Positions 29,825 to 39,331 are shown, counted from the first letter of the stretch. The stretch is 64,000 nt of DNA from Schumannella sp. 10F1B-5-1 (GCF_006517535.1 NZ_VHQH01000038.1:248001-312000); one strand, 5' to 3'. The notes: generated by a model not told the origin, from the sequence alone. Numbers and translations: made by a program.

Positions 29825-31068
29825 TGGCCGCCACCGCAGTCGCGATCCGCAACTTCGACTACAAGAGCCGCAACTCGACAGGAAAGCTCGTCAGCGGCCG
29901 CCTCGAGGCGTCCAGCGAAGGTGCCGTCGTCGACAAGCTCCGCTCGATGGGTCTCGCGCCGGTCGAGATCAAGGAGTCGATGGGGGCGACGGGACTGTCG
30001 CGCGAGATCTCGCTGGGCAGCTTCTCCAAGGGCGTCGACCTCAAAGCGCTCGCCGTCTTCAGCCGCCAGATGGCGACGATGGTCTCGGCCGGCCTGTCAC
30101 TGCTGAAGACTCTGAACATCCTCGCCGAGCAGACCGAGAACAAGAAGCTCAAGAGCGTGCTGGCGGTCGTCACCCGCGATGTCGAGTCGGGGGCGTCCCT
30201 GTCAGATGCGCTGGGCAAACACCCCGTTGAGTTCCCGCCGATCATGATCAACATGGTGCGCGCCGGTGAGACTGGCGGATTTCTCGAGGACGCACTCACC
30301 ACGATCGCCGACAACTTCGAGAAGGAGTCGAAGCTCAAGGCCACGATCAAGTCGGCGATGACCTATCCGGTCATGGTGCTCGGCATCGCTGTGCTTGCGG
30401 TCATCGTCATGCTGCTCTTCATCGTGCCGATCTTCCAGAAGATGTTCTCGGCGGCGGGCAAGGACCTCCCGGCACCGACCATGGTGCTCGTCGTCCTCTC
30501 ACAGAACATGTGGTGGATCCTCCCGATCGTCCTGATCATCTCGATCGGCGGCTCTCTCTGGTGGCGTACCAACAAGAACCGCGAAGCGGTGCGGCAGAAG
30601 GTCGATCCGATCAAGCTCAAGCTGCCCGTCTTCGGTCAGCTCAACGGCAAGATCGCGATCGCGCGCTTCACTCGCAACCTGTCGAACATGATTGGCGCGG
30701 GCGTCCCGATCCTCCAGGCGCTCGTGATCGTCGGAGAGACCTCGGGCAACTGGGTGATCGAGAACGCGTCGAAGAAAGTCGCCGACTCGGTGCGCCAGGG
30801 CAAGTCGATCGCCGGCCCGCTGGCCGATGAGTCCGTGTTCCCGTCGATGGTGGTCCAGATGGTTGCGGTCGGTGAGGATTCCGGCGCCCTGGAGACGATG
30901 CTGAGCAAAGTGGCCGACTTCTATGACATGGAGGTCGAGGCCACCACGAAGGCGCTCACGAGCCTGATCGAGCCGCTCCTGATCGCCTTCCTCGGCATCG
31001 TCATCGGCGGCATGATCGTGGCGCTCTACATGCCGATCTTCAACATGATCCAGGTCGTTCAGCAGTAG
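29824..31068 (+). CDS. pilC: Type IV pilus inner-membrane platform protein PilC
   Basis: A 414-residue GspF/PilC platform protein with two T2SSF domains (about 75-195 and 275-400). Recognisable parts are VFSRQMATMVSAGLSL, the membrane segments VMVLGIAVLAVIVMLLFIV and WILPIVLIISIGG, and a terminal helix LIAFLGIVIGGMIVALYMPIF. It links the motor ATPases to the growing pilus. Start overlaps the pilT stop by one base. Base composition is a little lower in GC than its neighbours (for example tcgacctcaaagcgctc), without other sign of transfer. Confidence 0.95.
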   Translation: MAATAVAIRNFDYKSRNSTGKLVSGRLEASSEGAVVDKLRSMGLAPVEIKESMGATGLSREISLGSFSKGVDLKALAVFSRQMATMVSAGLSLLKTLNILAEQTENKKLKSVLAVVTRDVESGASLSDALGKHPVEFPPIMINMVRAGETGGFLEDALTTIADNFEKESKLKATIKSAMTYPVMVLGIAVLAVIVMLLFIVPIFQKMFSAAGKDLPAPTMVLVVLSQNMWWILPIVLIISIGGSLWWRTNKNREAVRQKVDPIKLKLPVFGQLNGKIAIARFTRNLSNMIGAGVPILQALVIVGETSGNWVIENASKKVADSVRQGKSIAGPLADESVFPSMVVQMVAVGEDSGALETMLSKVADFYDMEVEATTKALTSLIEPLLIAFLGIVIGGMIVALYMPIFNMIQVVQQ

Positions 31069-31251
31069 CCGGTCTCCGGGCGCCGAGACAAGCTCTCGGC
31101 CTGCCCCCGGACTGGGGACGCGGATGCGGAAGATTACCCCCATCCGCGGGATTCCGGCAGCAGGAACACGCCAATAACTTCATAGCTGTGGGTCAGCCCG
31201 TTTGGGGGGACGGCTCGCGAATCCAAATCACAAGAAGAAACGGATAAGACA

Positions 31252-31716
31252 ATGACCCGCATTCAGGACATCCTGGCGGCCCGCATGGACCGCGTGAAGA
31301 ACGGCGACAAGGGCTTCACGCTCATCGAGCTGCTCGTCGTCGTGATCATCATCGGCATCCTCGCCGCGATCGCGATCCCGGTCTACATCGGCGTTCAGAA
31401 CAACGCGAAGGACTCGGCCGTCAAGTCGGACCTCGGCAACGCCAAGACCGCCGTCGTCGCCAAGTACACCCAGGACGGCAGCTACCCGACCGCCCTCACC
31501 GGCCTCGAGGGGCAGGGCTACACGCAGTCCGACGCCAGCAACTACAGCTCGACCTCGGGCAGCACCCCGGTGATCTCGCTCGTCGCCTCCAACGGTGGCT
31601 TCTGCATCAAGGCGACCAGCGCCTCGGGTACTCAGTTCGCTGTGTCCGACAAGCAGGCAATCGCTAAGGGCAGCTGCACCACGGCTGGCGTCTACGTCGC
31701 GCCGACCGCGCCGTAA
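31252..31716 (+). CDS. pilA: Major type IV pilin
   Basis: A 154-residue prepilin: basic leader, PilD cleavage site GDKG|FTLIELLVVVIIIGI with Glu+5, hydrophobic N-terminal helix, then a Ser/Thr-rich head with two cysteines (in GGFCIKA and KGSCTTA) placed to form a D-loop. The gene has its own ~180-base upstream region with comparatively AT-rich sequence and a purine-rich AAGAAGAAACGGATAAG before the ATG, and is followed by a 12-base-stem terminator; both are expected for the most abundant pilus subunit. Confidence 0.92.
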   Translation: MTRIQDILAARMDRVKNGDKGFTLIELLVVVIIIGILAAIAIPVYIGVQNNAKDSAVKSDLGNAKTAVVAKYTQDGSYPTALTGLEGQGYTQSDASNYSSTSGSTPVISLVASNGGFCIKATSASGTQFAVSDKQAIAKGSCTTAGVYVAPTAP

Positions 31717-31740
31717 CTTCTGAGCCCTTTGGGGCGCTTG

Positions 31741-31772
31741 CCGGTGCCGGGAGCTCTTTCTCCCGGCACCGG
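31741..31772 (+). terminator. Hairpin after the major pilin gene
   Basis: Perfect 12-base stem (CCGGTGCCGGGA with TCCCGGCACCGG), eight-base loop, 25 bases after the stop codon. It probably limits read-through so that minor-pilin genes are expressed below the pilin. Confidence 0.75.
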
Positions 31773-31827
31773 TTCACGGCCGGTTGGCCACCAATTTCTT
31801 CCATGATCGAAGCCGCGGGGGGCGGAA

Positions 31828-33201
31828 ATGGTCAGGATCTCAGACTTCCGTGCGCGGGCGCGCCGTGCCGTCGCTGACGACACGGGCCTCGGCATCGTCG
31901 AGGTCGTCGCTGCCATGGTGGTCTTCGCGATCATCGCGGTCGGGGTCGCCCAGGCGCTCGTGATCTCGTCGAAGATCGCCGGCGACGCGCAGAGTCGCAC
32001 CGTCGCTCTGAACCTCAACACCGCTCAGCTCGACTACGTGCGCACGCAGTCGCCCTACTCGATCCAGTCGAGCTCGCAGACAGCTCCGTCGTCCTCCGTC
32101 ACGATCGACGGGATCAAGTACACGACCTTCCAGACGGTCGCCTGGACCGACACCTCCGGCGCCGACCGCAGCTGCGGCGCCGTCGACAGCAGCTTCCAGC
32201 TCCTCCGCGTCCGCGTCGAGACCGTGTGGTCCTCGCAGCTGACCACCACGCCCAAGGCGACCTCCGACGCGCTCATCAGCGCCGACAACACGATCAAGGA
32301 CCCCGGCAACGGCACGATCTTCATCAAGGTCACCAAGGCCGACGGCAGCGGCTACGCGAACCTGCAGCTCTCGGCGAAGAGCACCTCGGGCACCGCGCTG
32401 ACGGTCCCCAAGACGAACACCGACGGCTGCGCCTTCATCACGGGTGTCGCCCCGGGCAGCTACACGGTCACCGCCGACATCACGGGGAATGTCGACCGGA
32501 AGCACCAGAAGACCTCGGTCTCCCAGGTGCTCAACGTCACCGCCGGCTCGGCGGTCCCGGTGTCCTTCGACTATGACGTCGACACCTCGGTCAACCTCTC
32601 GTACCCGACCGGTCAGAGCAACGTGAGCTACCCGAGCGACCTGATCACGACGTGGTTCACCTCTGCCGACATCCCGCCGTACTACACGGTCAGCGGGACT
32701 CCGTCGAAGGTCGACCTCTTCCCGGCGCCGAAGACCGGCTATTCCGCCGTCGCCGGTACGCTCGTGCCCGCGCAGGGCGTCGCGACCACCTGCCTGTCGC
32801 CCGATCCCGGCAACTGGGACGCCGGCAACGTCGGCGGCAAAGCGCTGCTCGACGGCGTTCGCCAGGACCCGGTGACGGCGCTCCCGAACACCTCGCCGAA
32901 CTACACCGTGCCGATGGGCGTCGTGCAGGCCACCGGCCTGCCGAGCAACGGCACCTACACGGTCGTCGCGTCCAGTGCCGCCGCCGCCTCGGGCGACCCG
33001 GGATGCGCCGCGGGGCAGAAGTACACGTTCTCGATCAAGAACAACGGCTCGCCGAAGCTCGCGCTGCCGTACGGCACCTGGTCGGTCAGCTACGGCGGCC
33101 TGCTGGGTCTGACCTTCCCGCTGACGGCGCAGGCGCTCACGAACGCCTACTCGACGTCGCCGGGCTCGACGGCGACTCTCGACCCGAGGGCCGCAGCATG
33201 A
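31828..33201 (+). CDS. Minor-pilin-like protein with Ig/carboxypeptidase-regulatory-like domain
   Basis: A 457-residue protein with a class III signal (DDTG|LGIVEVVAAMVVFAIIAV, Glu+5) and so a PilD substrate like PilV. Beyond the pilin-like N-terminal third lies a beta-rich region; residues ~152-245 (GTIFIKVTKADGSG... ITGVAPGSYTVTAD) resemble a CNA-B or carboxypeptidase regulatory-like fold, seen in surface adhesins and pilus tip proteins. It probably sits at the pilus tip or primes assembly. The stop overlaps the next start (ATGA). Confidence 0.75.
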   Translation: MVRISDFRARARRAVADDTGLGIVEVVAAMVVFAIIAVGVAQALVISSKIAGDAQSRTVALNLNTAQLDYVRTQSPYSIQSSSQTAPSSSVTIDGIKYTTFQTVAWTDTSGADRSCGAVDSSFQLLRVRVETVWSSQLTTTPKATSDALISADNTIKDPGNGTIFIKVTKADGSGYANLQLSAKSTSGTALTVPKTNTDGCAFITGVAPGSYTVTADITGNVDRKHQKTSVSQVLNVTAGSAVPVSFDYDVDTSVNLSYPTGQSNVSYPSDLITTWFTSADIPPYYTVSGTPSKVDLFPAPKTGYSAVAGTLVPAQGVATTCLSPDPGNWDAGNVGGKALLDGVRQDPVTALPNTSPNYTVPMGVVQATGLPSNGTYTVVASSAAAASGDPGCAAGQKYTFSIKNNGSPKLALPYGTWSVSYGGLLGLTFPLTAQALTNAYSTSPGSTATLDPRAAA

Positions 33202-33896
33202 TCCGCCTCATTCGCCGTCGCCTCCAGCGCGGCCCTGGTCAGGACGCGGGCATCACGCTCGTCGAGATGATCGTGGCGATGTCGCTGACCGCCCTCGTGC
33301 TCTCGCTCGTCGGCACGATGCTCGTGCAGGTCGGCAAGGTCACCACGATCACGAACGACCGCAGCCGCAGCACGGCCGAGGCTCAGAACATCCTCGACGC
33401 GATGAGCACCGACATCCGCGCGGGCGTCAACATCCCGGGCAACTCGCCCGTGACCTGGGCTGTCCGGCCCGGATCCGAGGCCACGATCTCCGGTGAGAAG
33501 CTCCGCCTGATCACCTACAGCGACGTCGCTCGCCCCAACCCGATCGGCATGCCCCTTCAGGTCGCCTACTCGCTCGAGAGCGGCACGATCGTGCGCAACG
33601 TGTGGAACCTGCCGGCGTCGTCCTCGTCGTATCCGCTCGCCACCGCGCCGTCGAGCAAGCGCAACCTCGGCTCCAAGGTGACCGCGTTCACCCTGAGCTA
33701 CATCCAGGGCACCTGCACGGCTCCGGCTGCGAGCCCCTGCACCGTCTCCGCGGTCACGACCACCAATGTCGGCCTGATCATCGGCGTGAACATCTCACTC
33801 ACCGTTCAGGCTGCGAACTCGACCGTGCCGGTGTCGATGTCGACCACCGTCTACCTGCCCAACGCGGGCTCGACCCAGAAGTACGCGGGGAGCTGA
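33198..33896 (+). CDS. PilW-like minor pilin
   Basis: A 232-residue prepilin-like protein. The signal reads QDAG|ITLVEMIVAMSLTALVL (Glu+5), followed by an alpha helix continuing to about residue 65 and a Ser/Thr-rich beta domain with two Cys close together (GTCTAPAASPC). The arrangement PilV-like, PilW-like, PilX-like, PilD is typical of minor-pilin clusters that prime pilus assembly. Translationally coupled to the preceding gene by a four-base overlap. Confidence 0.8.
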   Translation: MIRLIRRRLQRGPGQDAGITLVEMIVAMSLTALVLSLVGTMLVQVGKVTTITNDRSRSTAEAQNILDAMSTDIRAGVNIPGNSPVTWAVRPGSEATISGEKLRLITYSDVARPNPIGMPLQVAYSLESGTIVRNVWNLPASSSSYPLATAPSSKRNLGSKVTAFTLSYIQGTCTAPAASPCTVSAVTTTNVGLIIGVNISLTVQAANSTVPVSMSTTVYLPNAGSTQKYAGS

Positions 33897-33898
33897 TC

Positions 33899-35836
33899 AT
33901 GACCGCACGATCGTCCATCATGCGTCGCCTCGGGCGGCTCCGCTCGCAGCAGGAGGGCGGCTGGGCCCTGGTCTCGGTGCTCGGCATCGGGATGCTCATG
34001 CTCGCGCTCGTCGCGGTCTCGCTCAACGTGTCCTCGAGCTCGATGAAGAAGACCGACACCGAGAACAACTGGACCTCGGCCTACGCCGCGGCCGTGGCCG
34101 GCCTCAACGACTACAAGTCGCGACTGACCTCGGCGCCGAACTACGTGAAGTACGGCAACCCGAACGCCGAGTTCTCGAAGACGAGCAAGTCGTCGACCGG
34201 AGCCATGCTGCTGTCGATGCCGACGGGCGACATGGACAACGCCGCATTCGACGTCGACGCCTCCGGGCGCTGGGCTAGCGTCCCCGGGACGACGAACAGC
34301 GCCAAGTTCCGCTACGAGGTCAACACCAAGGACTACGCGAGCGGCGGCATCATCCACGTCCGCGCGACCGGCAAGGTCGGCAGCTCGGTGCGATCGGTGA
34401 TCGCCGACCTGCGCAAGAAGGGCTTCTACGACTTCGTCTACTACACGAAGTACGAAGTGACCGATTCCCGCGTGACCGGGTCAGACACCCGTTGCTCCCG
34501 CTACCCGTGGGACACCCCGGCGCGCCCCACGAACATCAGCTGCGTCGTGCAGTTCGCGGCGAGCGACGACCTGCAGGGCGATGTCTTCTCCGAGGACCAG
34601 TTCGTCTCGTGCGGTGCTCGTTTCCGTGGCAACGTGACCTCCGCGGCCCCCGCAGGCTGGGACCCGGTCGTGAAGGCGAGCAGCTCCTGCTCCGACAGCA
34701 CGTATGACAAGGCGACGAACAGCTCCACCGGCGGCACGAACCCGGCCAACGGCTCGTCGTTCCCGCTTCCCGACTCGTCTTCCGCGCTCGCCGTGGAGGG
34801 GACCTCGGACGGCTACACGGGCGACGCACCCGGCTGCACCTACACCGGTCCCACGCAGATCACCTTCAACGCCGACGGCACCATGACCGTGATCTCGCCC
34901 TGGACCCAGAAGACGCGGCCGTCGTCCGACGGTCTGACCGGAACGGCTCCGGCCGAGTGCGGCGCCGTCTCGACGACCACGAACACGGTCCAGAACAACA
35001 CTCTGCAGAGCATCGGCGGCGCCACCGTCACCGTGCCGAAGGACAACGTGATCTGGGTGCAGGACGTGCCGACGAACAAGAAGGACGTCAATTACCCGAG
35101 CGTCTCCTCCGACCCGACTCAGCGCAAGTCGTTCACGGCGGCCGGAGCGACCTTCGCCTGCACGCGCGCCACCTCCTGGAACAACGGCACCTACCTCTAC
35201 GGCTGGTCGCTGACCCGCGGCGGCACCACCGTGCAGTACCCCGCCGACGGCGAGAACTACGCGGCCTCGCCGGGTGGTGCGAACTCGTACACCTGCAACT
35301 CCGGCGACGTCTACATCTCGGGCACCCTCAAGGGCCACGTGACCGTCGGCGCGAGCCGCTACGCCTACATCACCGGCGACGTGAAGTACGCCGCCAACAG
35401 CTTCATCGACGGCAGCGACTACAACCTGCTCGGTGTCGTCGGGCAGTCGGCCATCATCGTGTGGAACCCCATGGGTGTGACGCGATGCGGCTGGAGCTAC
35501 TGCATCAACCCGGTCTATGCGGCCCAGGATCGTGAGATCAACGCCGCGCTCCTGGCCGTCGACGGCACGATCATGGTGCAGAACTACGACGCCTTCGGTC
35601 CTCGCGGAGAGCTCAAGATCGTGGGCAGCCTCGCTCAGAAGTACCGCGGAACGGTCGCGACCGGCGGACAGTCGATCTCGACCGGCTACAGCAAGAACTA
35701 CCAGTACGACCCGACGCTGAAGTACAACGCTCCGCCGAAGTACCTGGCGCCGGCGAGCCTCAGCTACGGCGTCTCCCAGATCGCGAGCGTGCCCGCGGCC
35801 TTCACCTCCGCGGGCGCGAAGGCGGCCGGGTCATGA
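33899..35836 (+). CDS. Large PilX-like pilus protein with possible beta-helix body
   Basis: A 645-residue protein, far larger than the usual ~200-residue PilX. The N-terminus is GGWALVSVLGIGMLMLALVAVSLN, a pilin-like helix without the Glu+5, as in PilX/GspK-type subunits that cap the filament. The body is Ser/Thr/Gly/Asn-rich with several Cys and, towards the C-terminus, short strand repeats such as GDVYISGTLKGHVTV and YAYITGDVKYAANSF that look like a beta-helix of the kind found with DUF4900-type pilus-cluster proteins. Probably an exposed tip or surface protein. Its stop overlaps the pilD start (ATGA). Confidence 0.7.
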   Translation: MTARSSIMRRLGRLRSQQEGGWALVSVLGIGMLMLALVAVSLNVSSSSMKKTDTENNWTSAYAAAVAGLNDYKSRLTSAPNYVKYGNPNAEFSKTSKSSTGAMLLSMPTGDMDNAAFDVDASGRWASVPGTTNSAKFRYEVNTKDYASGGIIHVRATGKVGSSVRSVIADLRKKGFYDFVYYTKYEVTDSRVTGSDTRCSRYPWDTPARPTNISCVVQFAASDDLQGDVFSEDQFVSCGARFRGNVTSAAPAGWDPVVKASSSCSDSTYDKATNSSTGGTNPANGSSFPLPDSSSALAVEGTSDGYTGDAPGCTYTGPTQITFNADGTMTVISPWTQKTRPSSDGLTGTAPAECGAVSTTTNTVQNNTLQSIGGATVTVPKDNVIWVQDVPTNKKDVNYPSVSSDPTQRKSFTAAGATFACTRATSWNNGTYLYGWSLTRGGTTVQYPADGENYAASPGGANSYTCNSGDVYISGTLKGHVTVGASRYAYITGDVKYAANSFIDGSDYNLLGVVGQSAIIVWNPMGVTRCGWSYCINPVYAAQDREINAALLAVDGTIMVQNYDAFGPRGELKIVGSLAQKYRGTVATGGQSISTGYSKNYQYDPTLKYNAPPKYLAPASLSYGVSQIASVPAAFTSAGAKAAGS

Positions 35837-36657
35837 TCGCCGTGGTGGGTGTGCTGGGCGCGCTCGGGCTGGCGATCGGCTCGTTCCTGAACGTGGTCAT
35901 CTACCGGGTGCCCAACGGACTCTCGGTCGTCCGGCCCGCCTCCGCGTGCCCCGGATGCGACACCCCGATCCAGGGACGCGACAACGTTCCGCTGCTGTCG
36001 TGGCTGCTGCTGGGTGGCCGCTGCCGCTCGTGCCGGATGCGCATCTCGGCGCGCTACCCCGCGATCGAGGCCGTCACGGGCCTCGCGTTCGTCGGCGTCG
36101 CACTGGTGTTCGCCCCGGCGATCGTGACCGCCGACTCGCCGGCGAAGGCCGTCGCGGCGGCGCTCGTGCTGGGCGCCCTGCTGTACTTCGCGGCCATCTC
36201 GGTCGCGCTGACGATGATCGACGTCGACGTGCACCGTCTGCCGAACGCGATCGTCTATCCGGCCTACCCGGTACTCGCCGTTGCCCTGGTCGCCGCCGCG
36301 ATCGTCGGCGGCGAGCCCGGCGCCCTGCTTCCTGCGCTCATCGGCGCGGCGGGGAGCCTGCTGTTCTACTTCATCCTGGCGTTCGCCTATCCCGGGGGGA
36401 TGGGGCTCGGCGACGTGAAGCTCGCCGGGGCGGTCGGGATGCTGCTCGGCTTCTTCGGCTGGCCGCAGCTGGCCGTCGGCGTCGCAGCGGCGTTCGTGCT
36501 GGGAGGGATCTTCGGGGTCGTGCTCATCGCGATCCGGCGGGGCGGTCGCAAGACCGGCATCCCGTTCGGACCGTGGATGCTGCTCGGCGCCTGGATCGGG
36601 ATCTTCGCCGGAGAGCCATTGGCTCAGGCGTATCTGACGCTCGTCGGCATTCGCTGA
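35833..36657 (+). CDS. pilD: Prepilin peptidase PilD
   Basis: A 274-residue bifunctional A24 prepilin peptidase/N-methyltransferase. The N-terminal part carries the cytoplasmic zinc tetracysteine (C39, C42, C64, C67) after GSFLNVVIYRVP. Multiple membrane helices follow, with catalytic aspartates Asp130 (in TMIDVDVHRLPN) and Asp194 (in GMGLGDVKLAG). It cleaves the pilin-like leaders encoded just upstream and at 23691. Four-base overlap with the upstream gene. Confidence 0.96.
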   Translation: MIAVVGVLGALGLAIGSFLNVVIYRVPNGLSVVRPASACPGCDTPIQGRDNVPLLSWLLLGGRCRSCRMRISARYPAIEAVTGLAFVGVALVFAPAIVTADSPAKAVAAALVLGALLYFAAISVALTMIDVDVHRLPNAIVYPAYPVLAVALVAAAIVGGEPGALLPALIGAAGSLLFYFILAFAYPGGMGLGDVKLAGAVGMLLGFFGWPQLAVGVAAAFVLGGIFGVVLIAIRRGGRKTGIPFGPWMLLGAWIGIFAGEPLAQAYLTLVGIR

Positions 36658-36682
36658 CGCGCACATATAAGAGGGGGAGAAA

Positions 36683-37732
36683 ATGGCTTCGACGATCGTC
36701 GGGCTCGACATCGGGAACGGGGTGATCCGGGCCGCGGAACTCGCGGACCCCGGCAAGCCCAAGCCCACGCTGTTGCGCTATCACTCCGTCGCGGTTCCCG
36801 CGACGGCCATTCAGAAGGGAGAGGTGCTCGAGGTGGGCACCGTCTCCGCCGTGCTCAAGCAGCTGTGGGCGACCGCCGGCTTCAAGAGCAAGAAGGTCGT
36901 GCTCGGCATGGGCAACCAGCGCGTGATGGTGCGCGACGTCTCCGTGCCGCAGATGCCGCTCGCGCAGATCAAGGAGTCCCTGCCCTTCCAGGTGCAGGAG
37001 CTGCTGCCGGTGCCGGTCGCCGACGCGATCCTCGACTTCTACCCCGTGTCCGCGGGTCGTTCGGAGAACGCCGACGTCGTGAACGGCCTGCTCATCGCGG
37101 CCGTCAAGGAGCCGGTGCTGAAGAACGTCGAGGCCGTGCAGGCCGCGGGGCTCGACCCGGTCGAGGTCGACCTCATCCCGTTCGCGCTCACCCGCGCGCT
37201 CGTTCCGACCTCCGACTCGCGCGACACCGTCGCGATCGTGCACATCGGCGCCACCACGACGAGCGTGGTGATCGCCGCGAACGGCGTGCCGCAGTTCGTG
37301 CGCATCATCCAGAGCGGCGGCGAGGACATCACGCAGGCGCTCGTGCGCCGGCTCGGACTCGACGCCGCGCAGAGCGACAAGGTCAAGCGCGGCTTCGGCC
37401 TCAACTCCGAGAACGTCGCTCCCGACTGGAAGCCGGCCGTCGAGGCGATCGCCGGTGCGACCTCGGAGCTGCTCGACAGCATCCGCAACACGCTGAGCTT
37501 CTTCGTCAACACCCACCAGGGCGTGCGGCTCGACCGCGCCTACCTGTCGGGCGGCGGCGCGCAGCTCGCCGGACTGCCGGCCGCGGTCGCCGACGCGATC
37601 CGACTGCCGGTCGGCGTGCCCGACCCGCTGAGCCGATTCACCATCGCGAAGTCGGTCGACACCGACCGGCTCCGCGCCGATCTCGCCGGCGTGCCCGTCG
37701 CGGCCGGCCTCGCACTGGGGAGCAAGGCATGA
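36683..37732 (+). CDS. pilM: Pilus assembly protein PilM (actin-like ATPase)
   Basis: A 349-residue actin-fold protein: nucleotide-binding motif GLDIGNGVIRAAEL at the N-terminus, VVLGMGNQRVMVRDV, then VAIVHIGATTTSVVI and YLSGGGAQLAGL in the second domain. In the known PilMNO sub-assembly, PilM binds the N-terminal peptide of PilN in the cytoplasm and connects to the motors. Start follows GAGGGGGAGAAA, an excellent ribosome binding site. The stop overlaps pilN (ATGA). Confidence 0.93.
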   Translation: MASTIVGLDIGNGVIRAAELADPGKPKPTLLRYHSVAVPATAIQKGEVLEVGTVSAVLKQLWATAGFKSKKVVLGMGNQRVMVRDVSVPQMPLAQIKESLPFQVQELLPVPVADAILDFYPVSAGRSENADVVNGLLIAAVKEPVLKNVEAVQAAGLDPVEVDLIPFALTRALVPTSDSRDTVAIVHIGATTTSVVIAANGVPQFVRIIQSGGEDITQALVRRLGLDAAQSDKVKRGFGLNSENVAPDWKPAVEAIAGATSELLDSIRNTLSFFVNTHQGVRLDRAYLSGGGAQLAGLPAAVADAIRLPVGVPDPLSRFTIAKSVDTDRLRADLAGVPVAAGLALGSKA

Positions 37733-38508
37733 GCATCCTCACCCGCCCCATCGGAAAGCCCAAGGTCAAGGCGGAGGCATCGGCTCCCGTCGACGCTTCG
37801 ACCGAGACCGCGGTCGCGCCGGTCGCGAAGCCGGCGAAGGTCAAGACCGGTCCTGCGCCGGCCCTCGCCCTGTCGCCGCGCGCGAACCTGCTGCCGCCGG
37901 AGATCTACGACAACCGCCGCAAGCGCAGCATCCGTCGCAACCTGCGACTGCTCGTCTTCGTCGTCGTGATCGTCGTCGCTGCTGCGGTCGGTGGATCCTG
38001 GTACCTCGGATTCGCCGCGCAGAACGCGGTGCAGGACGCCCGCAATGAGGTCGACCAGCTCAACCTCGAGCTCGCGAAATTCAGTGAGATCAGCAAGACG
38101 CAGTCGCTGATCGCCACCGGCGACGCCGCACTGCAGGTCGGCGGATCGAGCGACATCGACTGGGCCGGCTACATCACCCAGCTGCAAGGAACTCTTCCGG
38201 CCGGCGTGACCATCACCAGCGTCACGGCCGACAGCCAGGGGATCGAGGAGGCCTACACGCAGTCCGACACGCCGCTCGAGGGCTCCCGCATCGGCACGCT
38301 CACCTTCAGTGCCGAGTCACAGACCGCTCCGAGCATCCCCGACTGGATCAACAGCCTTTCGGGCCTGCCCGGTTTCGTCGACGCGGCGCCGACCAGCTAC
38401 TCGCGCGACGAGACCACCGGCGCCTACACCGTGGAGCTCGTAATGCACATCGACAAGAACGCCTACTCGTACAAGTACGCGCCGAAGCCGAAGGGCGACG
38501 ACCAGTGA
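37729..38508 (+). CDS. pilN: Pilus assembly protein PilN
   Basis: A 259-residue bitopic protein. The cytoplasmic N-terminus (~1-68) contains the conserved PilM-binding block as ANLLPPEIYDNRR (near residues 53-65), preceded by an Ala/Pro/Lys-rich stretch longer than usual. One membrane helix (about 70-93, LLVFVVVIVVAAAVGGSWYLGF) is followed by a coiled coil and a ferredoxin-like outer domain. It dimerises with PilO. GTGA overlap with pilO. Confidence 0.88.
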   Translation: MSILTRPIGKPKVKAEASAPVDASTETAVAPVAKPAKVKTGPAPALALSPRANLLPPEIYDNRRKRSIRRNLRLLVFVVVIVVAAAVGGSWYLGFAAQNAVQDARNEVDQLNLELAKFSEISKTQSLIATGDAALQVGGSSDIDWAGYITQLQGTLPAGVTITSVTADSQGIEEAYTQSDTPLEGSRIGTLTFSAESQTAPSIPDWINSLSGLPGFVDAAPTSYSRDETTGAYTVELVMHIDKNAYSYKYAPKPKGDDQ

Positions 38509-39245
38509 AGCTCGATAACCGCATCTGGTACCTGCTGACCGCGCTCGTCTGCATCGCCCTCGTGGCGGGCGGTGTGCTGCTCGGCGTGCAGCCGCAGCTC
38601 GGCGTGATCGCCACCGCGGCATCCGACAAGTCCACGATCGACTCGCAACTCACCGACCTGCGCACGAAGATCAGCGACCTCAAGGCCGCGTCGGCCGACA
38701 AGAGCGGCCTCGAGTCACAGGCGGCCGAGATCCGCAAGAAGTTGCCGGCGGGAGTCGACGGCGCCGCGTTCATTGCACAGCTAAACAGCATCAGCGCCGC
38801 CACCGGCGCCGCGGTTCAGTCGCTCGACGTCTCGCCGGCTGTCGCCTACGCGCCGCCTGCCGCCACGGCGCCCGCCGCCGACCCGGCGGCCGAGGGCGAG
38901 AGTGCTTCTCCGTCGGCATCGCCGTCGGAGACGGCGTCCGCTGCCGCTGAGGCCGCCGCGCCGGTCGCGACCGACGGCCCGCTGACGAACGGTGCGGTCA
39001 CCGCGTCGAACTTCGTCGTCATCAAGCTGTCGATCTCGCTGACGGGCAATCGTGACCAGGTGCTCGAGTTCATCCGTCAGCTCCAGGACGGCGATCGTCT
39101 CATCCTGATCACCGGCGTGACGCTCACCCAGGAGGAGGGCGGCGGCACGAGCGCGACGCTCGACGGAAACATCTACGCCCTCAGTGACACCGCAGCCTCA
39201 GTCGTCGCGAGCGACGCAGCGGCGGCGACGCCGACGAACGGCTGA
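38505..39245 (+). CDS. pilO: Pilus assembly protein PilO
   Basis: A 246-residue bitopic protein: single N-terminal membrane helix (about 7-27), coiled coil (STIDSQLTDLRTKISDLKAA), and an outer alpha/beta domain interrupted by an Ala/Pro/Ser/Glu-rich insertion (about 118-160). It forms the membrane-spanning alignment complex with PilN and PilM. GTG start inside the pilN stop. It is the last gene of the pilus operon, and a terminator follows. Confidence 0.85.
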   Translation: MKLDNRIWYLLTALVCIALVAGGVLLGVQPQLGVIATAASDKSTIDSQLTDLRTKISDLKAASADKSGLESQAAEIRKKLPAGVDGAAFIAQLNSISAATGAAVQSLDVSPAVAYAPPAATAPAADPAAEGESASPSASPSETASAAAEAAAPVATDGPLTNGAVTASNFVVIKLSISLTGNRDQVLEFIRQLQDGDRLILITGVTLTQEEGGGTSATLDGNIYALSDTAASVVASDAAAATPTNG

Positions 39246-39331
39246 CCTCACCGATCCATCCAGACCCCGGCGGCCGTCCCGCCGCCGGACCGACTGCAAG
39301 CAGCACTCCCTCCGCTGATCTTGCACGCGTG

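Noticed and set aside
29824-31068. Lower-GC stretch in pilC as a sign of recent transfer
   Set aside because: The shift is slight, limited to this gene's codon choice, and the gene is embedded with overlaps in a coherent operon.
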